A stretch of 64,000 nt of DNA from Coemansia sp. RSA 487 (taxonomy: Eukaryota > Kickxellomycota > Kickxellomycetes > Kickxellales > Kickxellaceae), in NCBI GenBank assembly GCA_027577595.1, contig JANBRJ010000083.1, positions 1 through 64,000 of the forward strand. Direction: 5' to 3'. Shown here piece by piece: positions 30,535 through 40,799 of the stretch. The notes under the pieces are model-generated. The model was given only the letters and a program-made list of their open reading frames with translations. It did no database searches and was not told the DNA's origin. Positions within the stretch are counted from its first letter, which is position 1; the number at the start of each line of letters is the position of its first letter. Position numbers and translations under genes: made by a program.

Positions 30535-32336
30535 TTAGCATGATGACGAGACCAGAGGTGATCTAGGAGCTTCCGGCGGGCTCTTGTCCTGCGACATGTG
30601 GCTAGGACTATAGGGCGAAGGCACAGGGACGGCATTCGCCGAACCCGCCCGTCTCTTTGCGGATTTGGAACCCGTAGCAACAGAAGCTGGGTTCTTGACG
30701 ACCCTCATCATCGCCGTGAGCTTGTTGTTGGTCTTTGGCTTGGGTGAGATGCGCAGGCTCGTACGCGTACCGGTGCGTGTCTTGGGCATAGTTTTGTTCA
30801 GAATCGAAGACAGCGACATTGCGGATCTGTTCACGCTTCTTCTCTTCTTTGTAGCCGGCTCTTCTACAAAATCCGAGCTTTCAGCAGACGATTCTTCGTT
30901 GGCCACTAATGCACCAAGTGTTTGCGATTTCAGACAATCCTCGACGACGACGCCATGTTCCAGAAGGGCTCCTGTGTCTTTGATGGGTAGGAGGCGGACA
31001 GCGTCGTCGGCGTCGCCGGCAATGTAGTAGTCAAAGACGTCGTCCCATCCCTTTGGCGGCTCATCTTTGTTGATGAAGATGGCTTTGCCAGCGCCCGCAC
31101 GCTTGGCTCGAGCAGTACACGAGTGCACACATCGTGACATCTCGCGGATCATGCGCTTGATCCCGGGGATCTTTAGCGACGTGCCGATGACAATGAGCAG
31201 ATCGGGTCTGCTCTTGAGGTCGTATTCGCTTAGCTTGCCAATTAGCTCCTACACACAAAAAACAAGGTTAGAAACACAGTAGAAAGGGGGATCGTTGGCT
31301 TAAAGAGTACAACAATTAGAAACATTCCATCCAAAAAAGAGGCAAAAACAAACAATGCAGTAGGTCACATATAAACAAACAGTAGCCAACTTTTTCTCCT
31401 CCACATGTTGGCCTCGAAACTTACCCCCTGGGGATGTGTCTCGTTGTAAAGAACAATGTCGGGACGCAAGACTCCTGATGCAACGGAGCGTTTGCCGACG
31501 ATATCGCGGATGACTTCGATTTCTTTACACCGCGGGCAAGGCGGTGGAGCGCCAGAACAGAACTCTTCGGCAAGCTTCTCAGTGAACGGGTAGCGGGTGT
31601 GGCAGATAGTGCAAACAACATTGTCCAGGTCGCCGTGGAGCTGCACGGCGCGGGTGAACGTCTTGTCAAGCGTTGTTTGCTTTCGTCGCCGCTGCTGGCG
31701 TGTGAGTTTATCAGGCTCCTCGCGTGGCGAGGCACTGCGTTTCCGCTTGGCATCGGGAAGGCTGTTGGTGTTTTGGCCACTCGCTTCTACGGATGTGCTG
31801 TTTGTATCAGATCCAGAGCTCAATGCATGGTCCTTGCATTTGGACAGGTGCTGGTCGCTGGGCCTTGTAAACCCTGTCTCCAACCCGACTCTTTTCTCCA
31901 GCGAGTCAATGTTTTGCGTATAGCATCTGAGAAGCTTCCCGCACTCGTCGAGCTCCTTGATAAACGCATGTGTGGGTGTGCATGTGGCCTGGCTCACCAA
32001 GTTACGCAGCTCGCCCATGAAGCTGTAGAACAGCTCAACCATCCCGGGATCATGAAACAACGTTGCATCAAAAAGGTCGCGGCCAGAGGACACAGAGCTT
32101 GGGTACTTTTGCTTCAGCTGCTGGAACAGCCCCTGCGGCGAGCGGAAGTCGGGGATCCCCGATGATACCGATATCCCAGCGCCCGTGATAACAATGCACC
32201 GCTGGCATGCGCGCACTGCACGCTGGATTTCTTTGAACGATGCATCGTTGCTTTGCACGTGGATGCTGCTGCTGCTTTGTGATGTCGCCGAGCTGCCGAC
32301 GCTTGGCTGTATGTCGCTAAGGCAGAGTCGCTTCAT
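30535..32336 (-). CDS. Sirtuin, Hst3/Hst4-like NAD-dependent histone deacetylase
   Basis: Two exons, 32336-31425 and 31248-30535; 541 aa. The 176-bp intron has GTAAGT and GTAG borders. Sirtuins remove acetyl groups from lysines using NAD+; the fungal Hst3/Hst4 branch acts on H3K56ac in the nucleus. Motifs: TGAGISVSSGIPDFRS (~51-66), TQNIDSLE (~140-147), catalytic His in QLHGDLDN (H234), zinc cysteines CTIC and CPRC (242/245 and 267/270), then GVLRPDIVLYNE; exon 2 has DLLIVIGTSLKI. Residues ~151-228 form a polar, basic insertion (RKRSASPREE, RQQRRRKQ) between the NID motif and the catalytic His, and the C-terminal ~150 residues are a basic, Ser/Pro-rich tail. Both features fit Hst3/Hst4. Convergent with the gene ending at 30356. 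Confidence 0.87.
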
Positions 32337-33562
32337 TTCAGATTTGTGAAGAAATAAATCTAGTTGGATTCAGAAAGCCTGCAAATGGTTGTGTGCGAAA
32401 TAAGAGTGTACAGCTGAGAAAATAATATAACAAAAGTGGACACAAGTGCTTAAACGGCAAAGAGACAAAGAGAAATGCAATAGACTCTGGAATCACCAAT
32501 GCACATTGCTAAAAACAAAAATCAATATAAATGCTGCAGTTACAAAAAAGGAGGAAATTAAACAGAACAAATGACGAAAGAGGCAGACACAAGTATACGA
32601 AAGTGCAGTAGAAACTTTTCAAGATGTTTTTCAATGTCAAGAGACCGCCACCCTAAATTTAATTCACATTCAGTAGTCATTTGCAGAATTTGATTACCCG
32701 CGGTTAAAAAAGATGAGGGGAATCATGCGAACCAATTAAAATCCCCACATCTCTGTGATGCATATCAATTTTTGGGTGGAAAAAGGCGGACCAGAGTTTG
32801 TTTTGACAATGCTCTTTTTTTGACAGACCACAGAGACAAAGCATGCCGGCTAGATTATCCCCCAATTGATAGTGAGAGGACTGAAAAATAAAAAATAAAG
32901 TGTCCAGTCTTTTTCTGCACCCTCCCCACACGATTGGAGTTCAAAGTGAGAAGCTGCTTTTCGGAAGCGAGGGCGGCACGCAAAGCTGGAAAAGTCACCA
33001 GCGCTCACAAGCAGAAAAACTCAAGAAATAGATAAAAAGGACACCTCGCTTGCTGACACACACATCTGGTTTGTGAAAAAAATGGAGAATTCCATCGAGG
33101 CTGTCCTGTTTTTAGTTTGGGCACCCAAAGAATGGCAAAAGGAAAAAGAGGAGGATGCAACTGCACTTGTGCGTTGTGGCGAATGACGGGCAGCCATTGT
33201 CAAGTGCGAAAATGAGCCCATCAACTTACATTTTCCTTTTTGCTCGCAAAATTTCCTTTTTCAAAAGGCTCGCGGCTATTGGGAAAAAAGGCAAGGCTTC
33301 CTTTTCACAACGAGGAAAAAAGACAGGCTTTTCCTCTTTTCTCTTCTCTGATTATTAAAAAGAGGCCATCTTATTTTTGTTTTATTTTTACTTTTTCCGT
33401 TTAGGTCCTGCAACGTTTCCCCTTCTTTCCTTCTCTTCTTCAAAAAAAACCTTTTTTGACCTACTTGTACTTATTTATTCATTCCGCTTTGCATATAATT
33501 CATATAGCCTCGCTTTCCTTCCATTCGCTTTATTAAGCCACGCTATTGTTACAACTCAAGCC
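32337..33562. other. Divergent promoter region, sirtuin / cell-surface protein
   Basis: 1.2 kb without a supported gene between two divergent genes. A-rich on the left and strongly T/pyrimidine-rich from 33220 to 33540, ahead of the plus-strand gene. Confidence 0.5.
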
Positions 33563-34777
33563 ATGAGGCTTCTCAAAACCATGGGTCTGGCGCTGGCTGC
33601 CACGGCTCTTGTTATTTCCGTCGACGCTACGGAACCCAACGGCGGCAGCACCACAAGTATAATGGCCATCAACAAGCAGCATGTGGGGAAGCTGTGGCAA
33701 CGCGACCTTTTGGATAGCCTGGCAAACCTGTTCAACCCAACTGCAGGCGTGAAGGCCGGTGAGTCTGACCAGGACACAGCAACCGACGGAGGAGACACCA
33801 ACACAGACAACACAGACAACACGGACAACACGGACAACACAGCCACCACGCCCACACGCACAAGCTCCTCGAATACGCGGTCGTCCTCAACCGAAAAGGA
33901 AACCAGCTCGTCGTCAACCAACACGCGCACCAGCACAGATACGAATTCAAGCGACTCGTCGCCGAGAAGTGACTCATCGACGCCCACCGACTCACCTTCG
34001 ACCGACTCCCCATCATCGTCGCCGGACACCACACCCGATAGCTCGTCCAGCTTTGTGCTGGTCACGGTTACGCGGCCCAACACAGTGATTACGACGTCGG
34101 TGGAGCGGCCCACAATCGACGACGCCAACGGTGACAAGGCCGACGTCGGTGGCTCGTCCAACCTCACCACCATTATTGTCGCGCCCGTCGTCACATCCAT
34201 TGCGCTTCTGTTCTGTGCCGTCATGCTGTTCCTGTACATCCGCCGCAAAAACCGCAACAAATATAGCAACGAGGACGTCTTTGCCAAGGACGCATCGCAG
34301 TCGGGTCGCGACAACAGCACGTCGCCGTTTATTCCGCAGGGCCACGATAGCAGTGACGGGTATGTCAAGGAGGAGAGTGGCCCAGTGTACTCGACACCCA
34401 TTGGCACCACGGCTGCAGCAGTTGCACCGATGGCTTCGCATGGCGCGAGGACTGGCGACTACTATGTGGCCAATAACGCTGCTGACAGCACTCATCTGTT
34501 GGGTAATCCGCAGTACCAGCCGCCACCTCCTCCAGTCAATCGGTACCAGACACAGCCGCAGCAGCCGTTTGCTCCAAGGCCGCCTGTTCTGTCAACCGCG
34601 CCAACTGCCCCGCCTGTTCCTGCACCTCTGGGTCGCTACGGACCGCAGCTGACGAGCTACCAACAGCAACAGCAAGGAGCAGCAGGACATGGTGGTGGTG
34701 GTGCCGCAAACACGCAGTACGGAAACGGGTATGGGTACCAGCCGCCGAACAATAACAATAGCCAGTTCAGGTACTAA
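33563..34777 (+). CDS. Type I cell-surface sensor-like protein, Ser/Thr-rich
   Basis: 404 aa. Layout resembles fungal wall-stress sensors of the Mid2/Wsc type, though I see no WSC or other named domain. Residues 1-22 (LLKTMGLALAATALVISVDA) are a signal peptide. The ectodomain (~25-200) is Ser/Thr/Asp-rich, likely O-mannosylated, with a perfect DNT tetrad. A single membrane helix lies at ~202-224 (TIIVAPVVTSIALLFCAVMLF), followed by the stop-transfer RRKNRNK. The cytoplasmic tail (~180 residues) is Pro/Gln/Tyr-rich (QPPPPPVNRYQ, PPNNNNSQFRY), suited to SH3/WW-type contacts. The frame is open further upstream, but only through T-rich leader; the ATG at 33563 starts the signal peptide. A role in cell-wall sensing is inference. 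Confidence 0.7.
   Translation: MRLLKTMGLALAATALVISVDATEPNGGSTTSIMAINKQHVGKLWQRDLLDSLANLFNPTAGVKAGESDQDTATDGGDTNTDNTDNTDNTDNTATTPTRTSSSNTRSSSTEKETSSSSTNTRTSTDTNSSDSSPRSDSSTPTDSPSTDSPSSSPDTTPDSSSSFVLVTVTRPNTVITTSVERPTIDDANGDKADVGGSSNLTTIIVAPVVTSIALLFCAVMLFLYIRRKNRNKYSNEDVFAKDASQSGRDNSTSPFIPQGHDSSDGYVKEESGPVYSTPIGTTAAAVAPMASHGARTGDYYVANNAADSTHLLGNPQYQPPPPPVNRYQTQPQQPFAPRPPVLSTAPTAPPVPAPLGRYGPQLTSYQQQQQGAAGHGGGGAANTQYGNGYGYQPPNNNNSQFRY
33806..33841 (+). repeat. 9-bp minisatellite, four units, encoding (DNT)4
   Basis: Four copies of GACAACAC(A/G) in tandem encode Asp-Asn-Thr repeats in the predicted ectodomain of the sensor-like protein. Units differ only in the last base. Such in-frame repeats commonly vary in number between strains. 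Confidence 0.8.
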
Positions 34778-35110
34778 GCGGAGGCCGGGTCTTTTTTTTT
34801 TACAGGAATACACGTTGAAGCGCTCCTGTTTTTCTTTGTCTTTTTGCCGAATAGTGGGCTTTTCTCAGCAGCAAATGCTTGTGGTGACACATTGCAACTA
34901 CGGGAGAGAGACCTCATTTGTTCTCTGTGCAATCCGCGGGACTGCGTCGCAAATCCACAACTGGTTACTTTACCCAACACCCACCGCTTTGTCTATAATT
35001 AGAACCATTTTTCCATCTTCCTTGCCCTTTATGTTTAAACCCAAACCAGCCTTTTTTAGCGTAAACATTTATCCATGGTGTATTTGAATTTCTAAACTAT
35101 GAAGTGGCTT
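34778..35110. other. Convergent 3' spacer
   Basis: 333 bp between the stops of the sensor-like gene and OMA1. No gene seen. A T9 tract sits at ~34792. Confidence 0.5.
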
Positions 35111-36160
35111 CTAGGCCCATCCAGAGACCTTGCTGTTGCCAAGCCTGGAGAAGAACGAGTCGGTCAGCAGAGGATCCGGACAGCTAGCAGTGTTGCGTTT
35201 GTCCATGGCCTCGGGCAGCCACTGGCGGATGTTGTCGATTCGGGAGCCCGACGACGGATGGGTGCTCAGGAACTGCGGTGGCGCAACTTTCTCCTCCGCA
35301 CGCATGCGCTCCCAGAAACCGACGGCCTGGCGTGGATCGTAGCAGGCGGCGGCCATGAACATCAGTCCCAGGCGGTCAGCCTCGGACTCGCAGTCTCTGC
35401 TATTAGGTAGATCAAGCAGCAGCTTTCCCGTGGCTCTTCCAAGATCAAGGACGCTGGGGTCGACGAACAGGCTGGCAACGACCAGCGCAAGGGTCACCAG
35501 CATTTGACGCGACATCTGCTCGGCAGTGTGGCGTGCGTACTGGTGCGCAATCTCGTGCGCCAGTACCGTGGCCAGCCCATCCTCAGACTCCGTCACGTGC
35601 AGTATGCCACTAAACACAAAGATCTTGCCGCCGGGCAGGACAAATGCGTTGCGCTCGGGTGACTCGATGACGTGGACTTCCCAGTCTGCATCCATGCCCG
35701 TGGCGGCGATCACACGCTGCGCTATCCTTTGCACGTACCTGTCCACCGGCGTTCCCGACGGCACTATTAGCTTTCCGTATTGCGCAAGCACTTGCCGGTA
35801 CGACTGCGCTCCCATGCTGACCTCGGTTTCCCGCGATATGTTGATGAACCGCCGACGCCCCGTGGGCGATTCTTCGATATGTGCCTGGTAGTACACGGTG
35901 CCTCCGACACCCACGGTCCCGGTGACGTACCAGAACCGCCGGCTTTGCCAGATAGGTGGTTTGTTGCTGCGCCGGCCCCATGGGTCTTGCGTGTTGCTGA
36001 ACCGGTGGTATGTTCCATTTCGACTTGGCCATTGGCTGCCGAATGCGCGAACCATTCCCGGTACCCTTTTCTGCTGTCCCACCATGCCTATCCAATGCCC
36101 GAGTCCCGAGCTGCTCCGCCCAAGAGCATGTCGAAAAACACCTAGCGACATTTTCGTCAC
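35111..36160 (-). CDS. OMA1: Mitochondrial inner-membrane metallopeptidase OMA1
   Basis: 349 aa, single exon. M48-family zinc endopeptidase of the inner mitochondrial membrane, which works in stress-induced processing and quality control. The N-terminus (FRHALGRSSSGLGHWIG) is basic and presequence-like. A membrane segment lies at ~76-95 (FWYVTGTVGVGGTVYYQ). The peptidase domain has VHVIESPERNAFVLPGGKIFVFSGIL, the zinc site HEIAHQYARH (~199-208) and the third ligand in ESEADRLGL, then FLSTHPSSGSRIDNIRQWLPEA. This matches OMA1 exactly in order. Alternative start Met4 (MSLGVF) is possible. It is divergent with the polyQ membrane protein gene; the spacer is 535 bp. Confidence 0.92.
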   Translation of the reverse strand: MTKMSLGVFRHALGRSSSGLGHWIGMVGQQKRVPGMVRAFGSQWPSRNGTYHRFSNTQDPWGRRSNKPPIWQSRRFWYVTGTVGVGGTVYYQAHIEESPTGRRRFINISRETEVSMGAQSYRQVLAQYGKLIVPSGTPVDRYVQRIAQRVIAATGMDADWEVHVIESPERNAFVLPGGKIFVFSGILHVTESEDGLATVLAHEIAHQYARHTAEQMSRQMLVTLALVVASLFVDPSVLDLGRATGKLLLDLPNSRDCESEADRLGLMFMAAACYDPRQAVGFWERMRAEEKVAPPQFLSTHPSSGSRIDNIRQWLPEAMDKRNTASCPDPLLTDSFFSRLGNSKVSGWA

Positions 36161-36695
36161 AAGTGTCGTTTGTTATGCAAGTGAAGGGGTAGTCGTCGCC
36201 TCCTTTGTCTCTTGCGGTTTCGTATGTACAATCGTGAAATAAAACAAGTCCCGAAAGCGCCGGTAAAACTGCAAAAACATCAAAAAAGGAAAAGGAAATG
36301 GCAAACAAGAGAAATAAAGGCCGAGATCTTTTGACAAAAGAAAAAGCATGCTGAAATGACGATAGTGGCGCCCGAATTTTTCTTCGCATGTTTGTTTCAA
36401 GCCCTTTTTTTGTTTTCATGCAGCAGCAAGCACACATCCCATTCCAGCAGCTCCTTTCTTCGTCAGCTTCTGGTTAGGTGTTTTTAGCTCATATTTTATT
36501 TTATCCATTTGTTACCTCCGTCTGCAATGAGGCTGCCCTGTCTGGTCACTGACTCATAGACAGAGCGCCCTCCCCTAGAAGCAAACAAACAAGCGAACCA
36601 CGATCGCATATACAGTTATATTATAGACATACACAAAAGCCAAGCCAAGCCAAGCCAAGCCAACCCCGGTCTTTGCCTGCTCCTTCCACTGCAGG
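36161..36695. other. Divergent promoter region, OMA1 / polyQ membrane protein
   Basis: 535 bp shared upstream region. It contains a pentanucleotide repeat close to the plus-strand ATG. No gene seen. Confidence 0.5.
36637..36663 (+). repeat. (AAGCC)5 pentanucleotide repeat
   Basis: Five tandem AAGCC units end about 33 bp before the ATG at 36696, so they probably lie in the 5' UTR of the polyQ membrane protein gene. Confidence 0.85.
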
Positions 36696-38009
36696 ATGCC
36701 GCACTCGAGAGATGGCCAGTTCACGTTCAGAGCGCCCGAGCAGCAGCAGCAGCAGCAGCATCAGCAGCAGCATCAGCAGCAGCATCAGCCAGCGGTGCCG
36801 AATGGAGGAGAGGAGGAGGACCTGGAGCACTACGTCAACTCGTGGGCGTCAGCGCCACATACACCAGATACCGCCACCGTGGCCAACGGATATTCATCCT
36901 CCGACAGCGCCTACGATGCAGATGGCAGCACATACAAGCATCAGAACCATGGGGGGTACGGCGCAATCCACCACCACTACCACCATCACCACCACCACCA
37001 CCACCACCACGCACATGTCCAGCGCAGACGCCACTTGCAGCCGACGCCGTCGTCGCCTCATCTATTCGCGTCGCACGCCGATCTCTGTGACATCGCACCG
37101 GATACCAGCGGTGCACCGCCTCAAGATCCGCTAACATGGATGTCGGCAAACACCTCTACACCGACAGCACCGGCGGCCCCAGGCCTAGCAGAGCCAACGG
37201 CAGCTGTGTACGAAGGCGCGTCCAGTGCATGGCTGGCCGAGCTGCTGGACGCCCACGGCGTCGGCCAAGAATGGACGCACGCGGCGGCCGAGACGGAGGC
37301 AGCGCGGCGGTGGAGCCAGCGGCGGCACACGTTTGCCTCGTCTGCGCCTCCCGATGAGGACGACGAGTTTGGCCGCTACAATCCGCATTGGGACGACATG
37401 ATCACTTTCCGCCAGACGCGAGTGCGCGTTCCTCGCGAGCGCGCATGGTCCGGGTCCGAGGCCTCGATGGACAGAAACGCAAGCGACCAGAGCAGCCACA
37501 CGGGGCGCGACAAGGGCTGGCGTCTGCTGCCGATGGCCACCAACGCTGCTGGCCGCTCGCTGTGTCTCACCGTGCTGCCCGTTGCCGTCGTTGTGCTTTG
37601 GTGCTCGGTGCCGCTGAAAACCGACCGCGTGGTGCTCGACAGCGGCGGCGTCCCGCAGGAGAAGCTCAACTTCTGGTTCTTCCTCCTGTTCTACTACGGC
37701 TTCTACAACGCCGTGGCGCTGGCGCTGGTGACGCAGATCTTCCATGTGTACTCGCTGACATGGTGGCCACGATCGATGAGCGGCTTCGTGGCCAACGTGA
37801 TCTCGTGGCTGTTCTCGACGCTTCTGGGCGCCCTCGTCTACCTGCTCGACACCGGCGTTGAGCGCGATCCGTTGACGTGGACTGCGCTGACGCTGCTGAC
37901 GCTGCTACTGCCTGTGGTGATCTCGTTTGCCATCATCCAGCGCCACCACCGTCGCTCGATGCGCCAGCGCCGCTACTGGACTGGCAGCCCCGGCGACGAA
38001 CCCCACTAC

Positions 38010-38041
<32 letters not shown>

Positions 38042-38945
38042 ACATCAGCACCAGCAGCAGCAGCAGCACCAGCACCAGCACCAGCACCAGCAGAACCGTC
38101 CGCTGATGGCCACATCGATCGAATGGCGCACGCCAACGTCTTACCGCCGGTTCCTGTGGTTCTGCTCGTCGTTCCTTCTGTGGTATGCCGCGCTGGCTGC
38201 CGGCGAGTACTTGGCGTACGTATATATCGATACGCTGCCGCACACCACAAAGGATGGGTTCTACTACGTTTACTCGTGGATCGCCACGGTCAATATCCTC
38301 TCGGGTGTCGCCAGCTGGGTGGTCACCACAAAGATCCGATCGTGGCCGCTGCAGTACATATACACGATGTACTTTTTCACCACGTACTTTATCTTCTACC
38401 GCAATCTGTTTGCGCGCCTACAGAACCCCGAGCAAGTGGTGCTGCTCCAGCTGGGCTCGTCAATGTGGGTCGTGCTCATCTACCCGCTGCGCATGGCACG
38501 CCCCGTCTACCGGGTCCTGTCATTTGTTTTCCGCTGGGGTGACGACTATTCGTACGAGACATACGTGCGTCAGCTGGGTCGCACGTTCTTCCTCCGCAAC
38601 AAGGCAGAGAATGCAACGATGCTAGGCTTCCTGTGCTGGGTCACCGTGCTCCACTTTGGCCCCAACAGCCGCCACTACCCGTACTTTCGGTTCGAGCCCA
38701 AGGACGACGAGTTCAACTACGAGTACAGCCTGACCATCCGCGCCTCTGTGTACGCGTGGGCCAGTGAGCTGTTTGCCAGCCGCATAGTCCGCTTCATATT
38801 CCGCCACGCCTATGCGCTTGATGTTGGCTCTGAAGCTGTCTATGACTTTAGGCGATACCCTCACGTCGTCCCTGTTCTGGTTCTGGTCACCGTCCATGTC
38901 TTGCAGAATATCCTTTTTGGGATGATCCACCTCGATTTCGCTTAG
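36696..38945 (+). CDS. Polytopic membrane protein with polyQ and polyHis tracts, unknown family
   Basis: 749 aa, one exon. I recognise no family. Residues 1-270 are hydrophilic and low in complexity: a Q/H tract (~16-31), a poly-His run (~92-105) and Ser/Pro-rich sequence. From ~285 hydrophobic segments alternate with short loops: SLCLTVLPVAVVVLWCSV, FWFFLLFYYGFYNAVALAL, ISWLFSTLLGALVYLL, TALTLLTLLLPVVISFAI. A Q/H-rich loop (~439-466) splits the membrane part, then FLWFCSSFLLWYAALAAGEY, WIATVNILSGVASWVV, IYTMYFFTTYFIFY, and later FLCWVTVLHFG and a C-terminal VVPVLVLVTVHVLQ. This gives eight to ten membrane spans. The conserved-looking part is 470-749, with many aromatics. The CAG/CAA tracts are replication-slippage prone. 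Start: first ATG after the AAGCC repeat. Confidence 0.72.
36741..36788 (+). repeat. CAG/CAT repeat encoding a Q/H tract
   Basis: Sixteen consecutive Gln/His codons, mostly CAG with CAT interruptions every fourth codon, inside the polytopic membrane protein gene. Confidence 0.85.
36969..37010 (+). repeat. CAC repeat encoding poly-His
   Basis: Fourteen codons of CAC/CAT (with one TAC) encode HHHY followed by ten histidines in the N-terminal region of the same membrane protein. Confidence 0.85.
38010..38093 (+). repeat. (CAACAG)n / CAGCAC repeat encoding a Q/H loop
   Basis: Twenty-eight Gln/His codons in tandem, first CAG/CAA alternation then CAG/CAC alternation. They fall in the predicted loop between two membrane-span clusters of the protein at 36696-38945. 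Confidence 0.85.
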
Positions 38946-39238
38946 CCTAGATACCTAGCTCTGTTTTTCACTTGCATCCAATCCACAGCTTATCCGCTTA
39001 TCTGATAACATTAAAGCGGAGAAACTGTTACAAGATAAGAGCCTATTTTCCTTTTGACCAAAAAACATTGGTAATCAGCCGATAAAAAAGCCTCCTTGTT
39101 CACGACAAGTATTTTGTAAATTGTCTTGATTCAGCTCACACTTTGAATATGCTAACCACTCTTGAAAAATAAGCAAAAAAACCTTTGCTATTAAACACCA
39201 GTGGTATTACGCCAACAACTGCACTTGTTAATTCTCGT

Positions 39239-39934
39239 TTACTTGGCCCTGTTGTAGTCAGCCACAGCATCGTCATAACGCTTCGCCACGTCCTTCCAGT
39301 TAACGACACGCCAAATGTTCTTAAAGTAATCGGCCTTGACGTTATTGTAGTCCAAGTAATACGCATGCTCCCAGGCATCAACGCCTAGCAGCGGCACATG
39401 GCCAACGGATGACGGCATATCCTGGTTGGCCGTGGTGATGACGTCTAGTCTACCCAGGGCCTTATTGAAAGTTAGCCACCCCCATCCGGATCCAAAAATG
39501 CCCGCCGTTTTCCCATTCACAACCGTAGTCAGTGCCCCGAGCGACCCATACTGCTGCTCGATCGCCGACTGAAGAGGTCCTTCGTGGAGCTGCCCGCCCC
39601 CATTCTTCTCGCCAATAAGGTTCTTCCAGAATATGCAGTGGTTGACATGTCCTCCCGCGTTAAAGTTGATTGCAGGCTGGAGCGCTACTTGCGCAGTCAC
39701 GTCGTTCTTGGCTTGCGCTGCAAGAAGCTTCTCCTCTGCTACGTTGAGGTTCGCCACGTACGTCGCGTGGTGCTTGTCGTGATGCAGCTTCATGATCTTG
39801 GCAGAGATCACAGGCTCAAGCTCGTTGTAGTCGTAGTCCAGATCAGGCACCGTATACTTGGTGCGCACTGATCCAAGGACACTGACCTTGCGTGCTGCTT
39901 GCTTGGATGAGGAAAGGAGTCTGGTACTCAGCAT
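39239..39934 (-). CDS. SOD2: Manganese superoxide dismutase, mitochondrial
   Basis: 231 aa, single exon. Converts superoxide to hydrogen peroxide and oxygen in the mitochondrial matrix. Residues 1-27 (STRLLSSSKQAARKVSVLG) are an Arg/Ser-rich presequence; the mature protein starts near YTVPDLDYDYNELEP. Metal ligands are in MKLHHDKHH, GGHVNHCIFW and DAWEHAYY. FGSGWGWL and VVNWKDVAKRY are family-typical. NHCIFW replaces the more common NH(S/T)IFW, a mild change. The frame is open far upstream, but ATG 39934 opens the presequence. Upstream sequence on the minus strand is T/C-rich. It converges with the polyQ membrane protein gene, with 293 bp between stops. Confidence 0.95.
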   Translation of the reverse strand: MLSTRLLSSSKQAARKVSVLGSVRTKYTVPDLDYDYNELEPVISAKIMKLHHDKHHATYVANLNVAEEKLLAAQAKNDVTAQVALQPAINFNAGGHVNHCIFWKNLIGEKNGGGQLHEGPLQSAIEQQYGSLGALTTVVNGKTAGIFGSGWGWLTFNKALGRLDVITTANQDMPSSVGHVPLLGVDAWEHAYYLDYNNVKADYFKNIWRVVNWKDVAKRYDDAVADYNRAK

Positions 39935-40799
39935 TTTTATAGTCTTGTCTTGTTGGTGAAATGGTTTAAATAAATTTGCGTCAACAGAAAAAAAGTAGAG
40001 AAAGCTTTTGTGAAAAAGAAAAAGAGATTGCGATAAAGCAGTGGGGGAATTTAAAGCCTTTGATTCACGTTTTCCCCTCCTCCGAATCCTGCAGTGGCCA
40101 AAGTAGTCGGTTGGTGTGTAAGCGTTGCAGATGTTGTTTCTGATCGTGGTTCTGCGAAAAGACAGCAGGCAGCGTCGTTTCAAATGATGGGAAACAGCGC
40201 CAACGTTATTGCGTGAAGCCAAAGACCAAGAAAAAAAGATAAAAATCCCAAAGTAAATGATAAGGCATATCACGTATAGCTGTTGGTAGTGTTGCTCTTA
40301 TTCTGTTGTTGGATTCCACTTCCTATCTTCTTTTCCTCGTTTTTAATGTTCTCGTCTTATTATCTCTTCCGACACCAGTGCTTCCTTCTCTTCCTGTTAA
40401 TTCGTTCTTGCTTGCTATCTGGGTTTGCTGCCACTAGCACCTTTTACACGTTCTCGTTTTCTGTCACTGTTTTCTTTGATCTTTCCATGTCGCTGTTTAT
40501 TTTGTAGGTTATTAAATATTAGTTCATTCTCTGTAAGTTCAGTTTATTTCATAAAACAATAAATGTATCCAAAGTGAAAAAACATTTGCTTATCTTTGCA
40601 TTAAAAGAGAAAAACATACCCTTGCCCATTGCTTTTTTGGATCAAGCATACTGGCAATGCGCCTTGTCTGGGTCTATCCTAAAAACAATGATGTAGCTCT
40701 CTTCACAGCGTCAGCAAATCATAACAAAATGTCATGTTTGGCTAAAGATACTCGAAACAAAAAACCTACGAATGTAAAAATAACATGCTGCAAAGCACA
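39935..40799. other. SOD2 upstream / RPB1 downstream region
   Basis: 865 bp without a supported gene. A plus-strand hydrophobic frame at 40283-40507 is T-rich DNA with no domain. A minus-strand AATAAA (TTTATT at 40543-40548) could end RPB1 transcripts. Confidence 0.45.

Noticed and set aside
40283-40507. 74-aa hydrophobic plus-strand frame
   Set aside because: It is T-rich sequence upstream of SOD2 with only F, L and S bias; no homology pattern.
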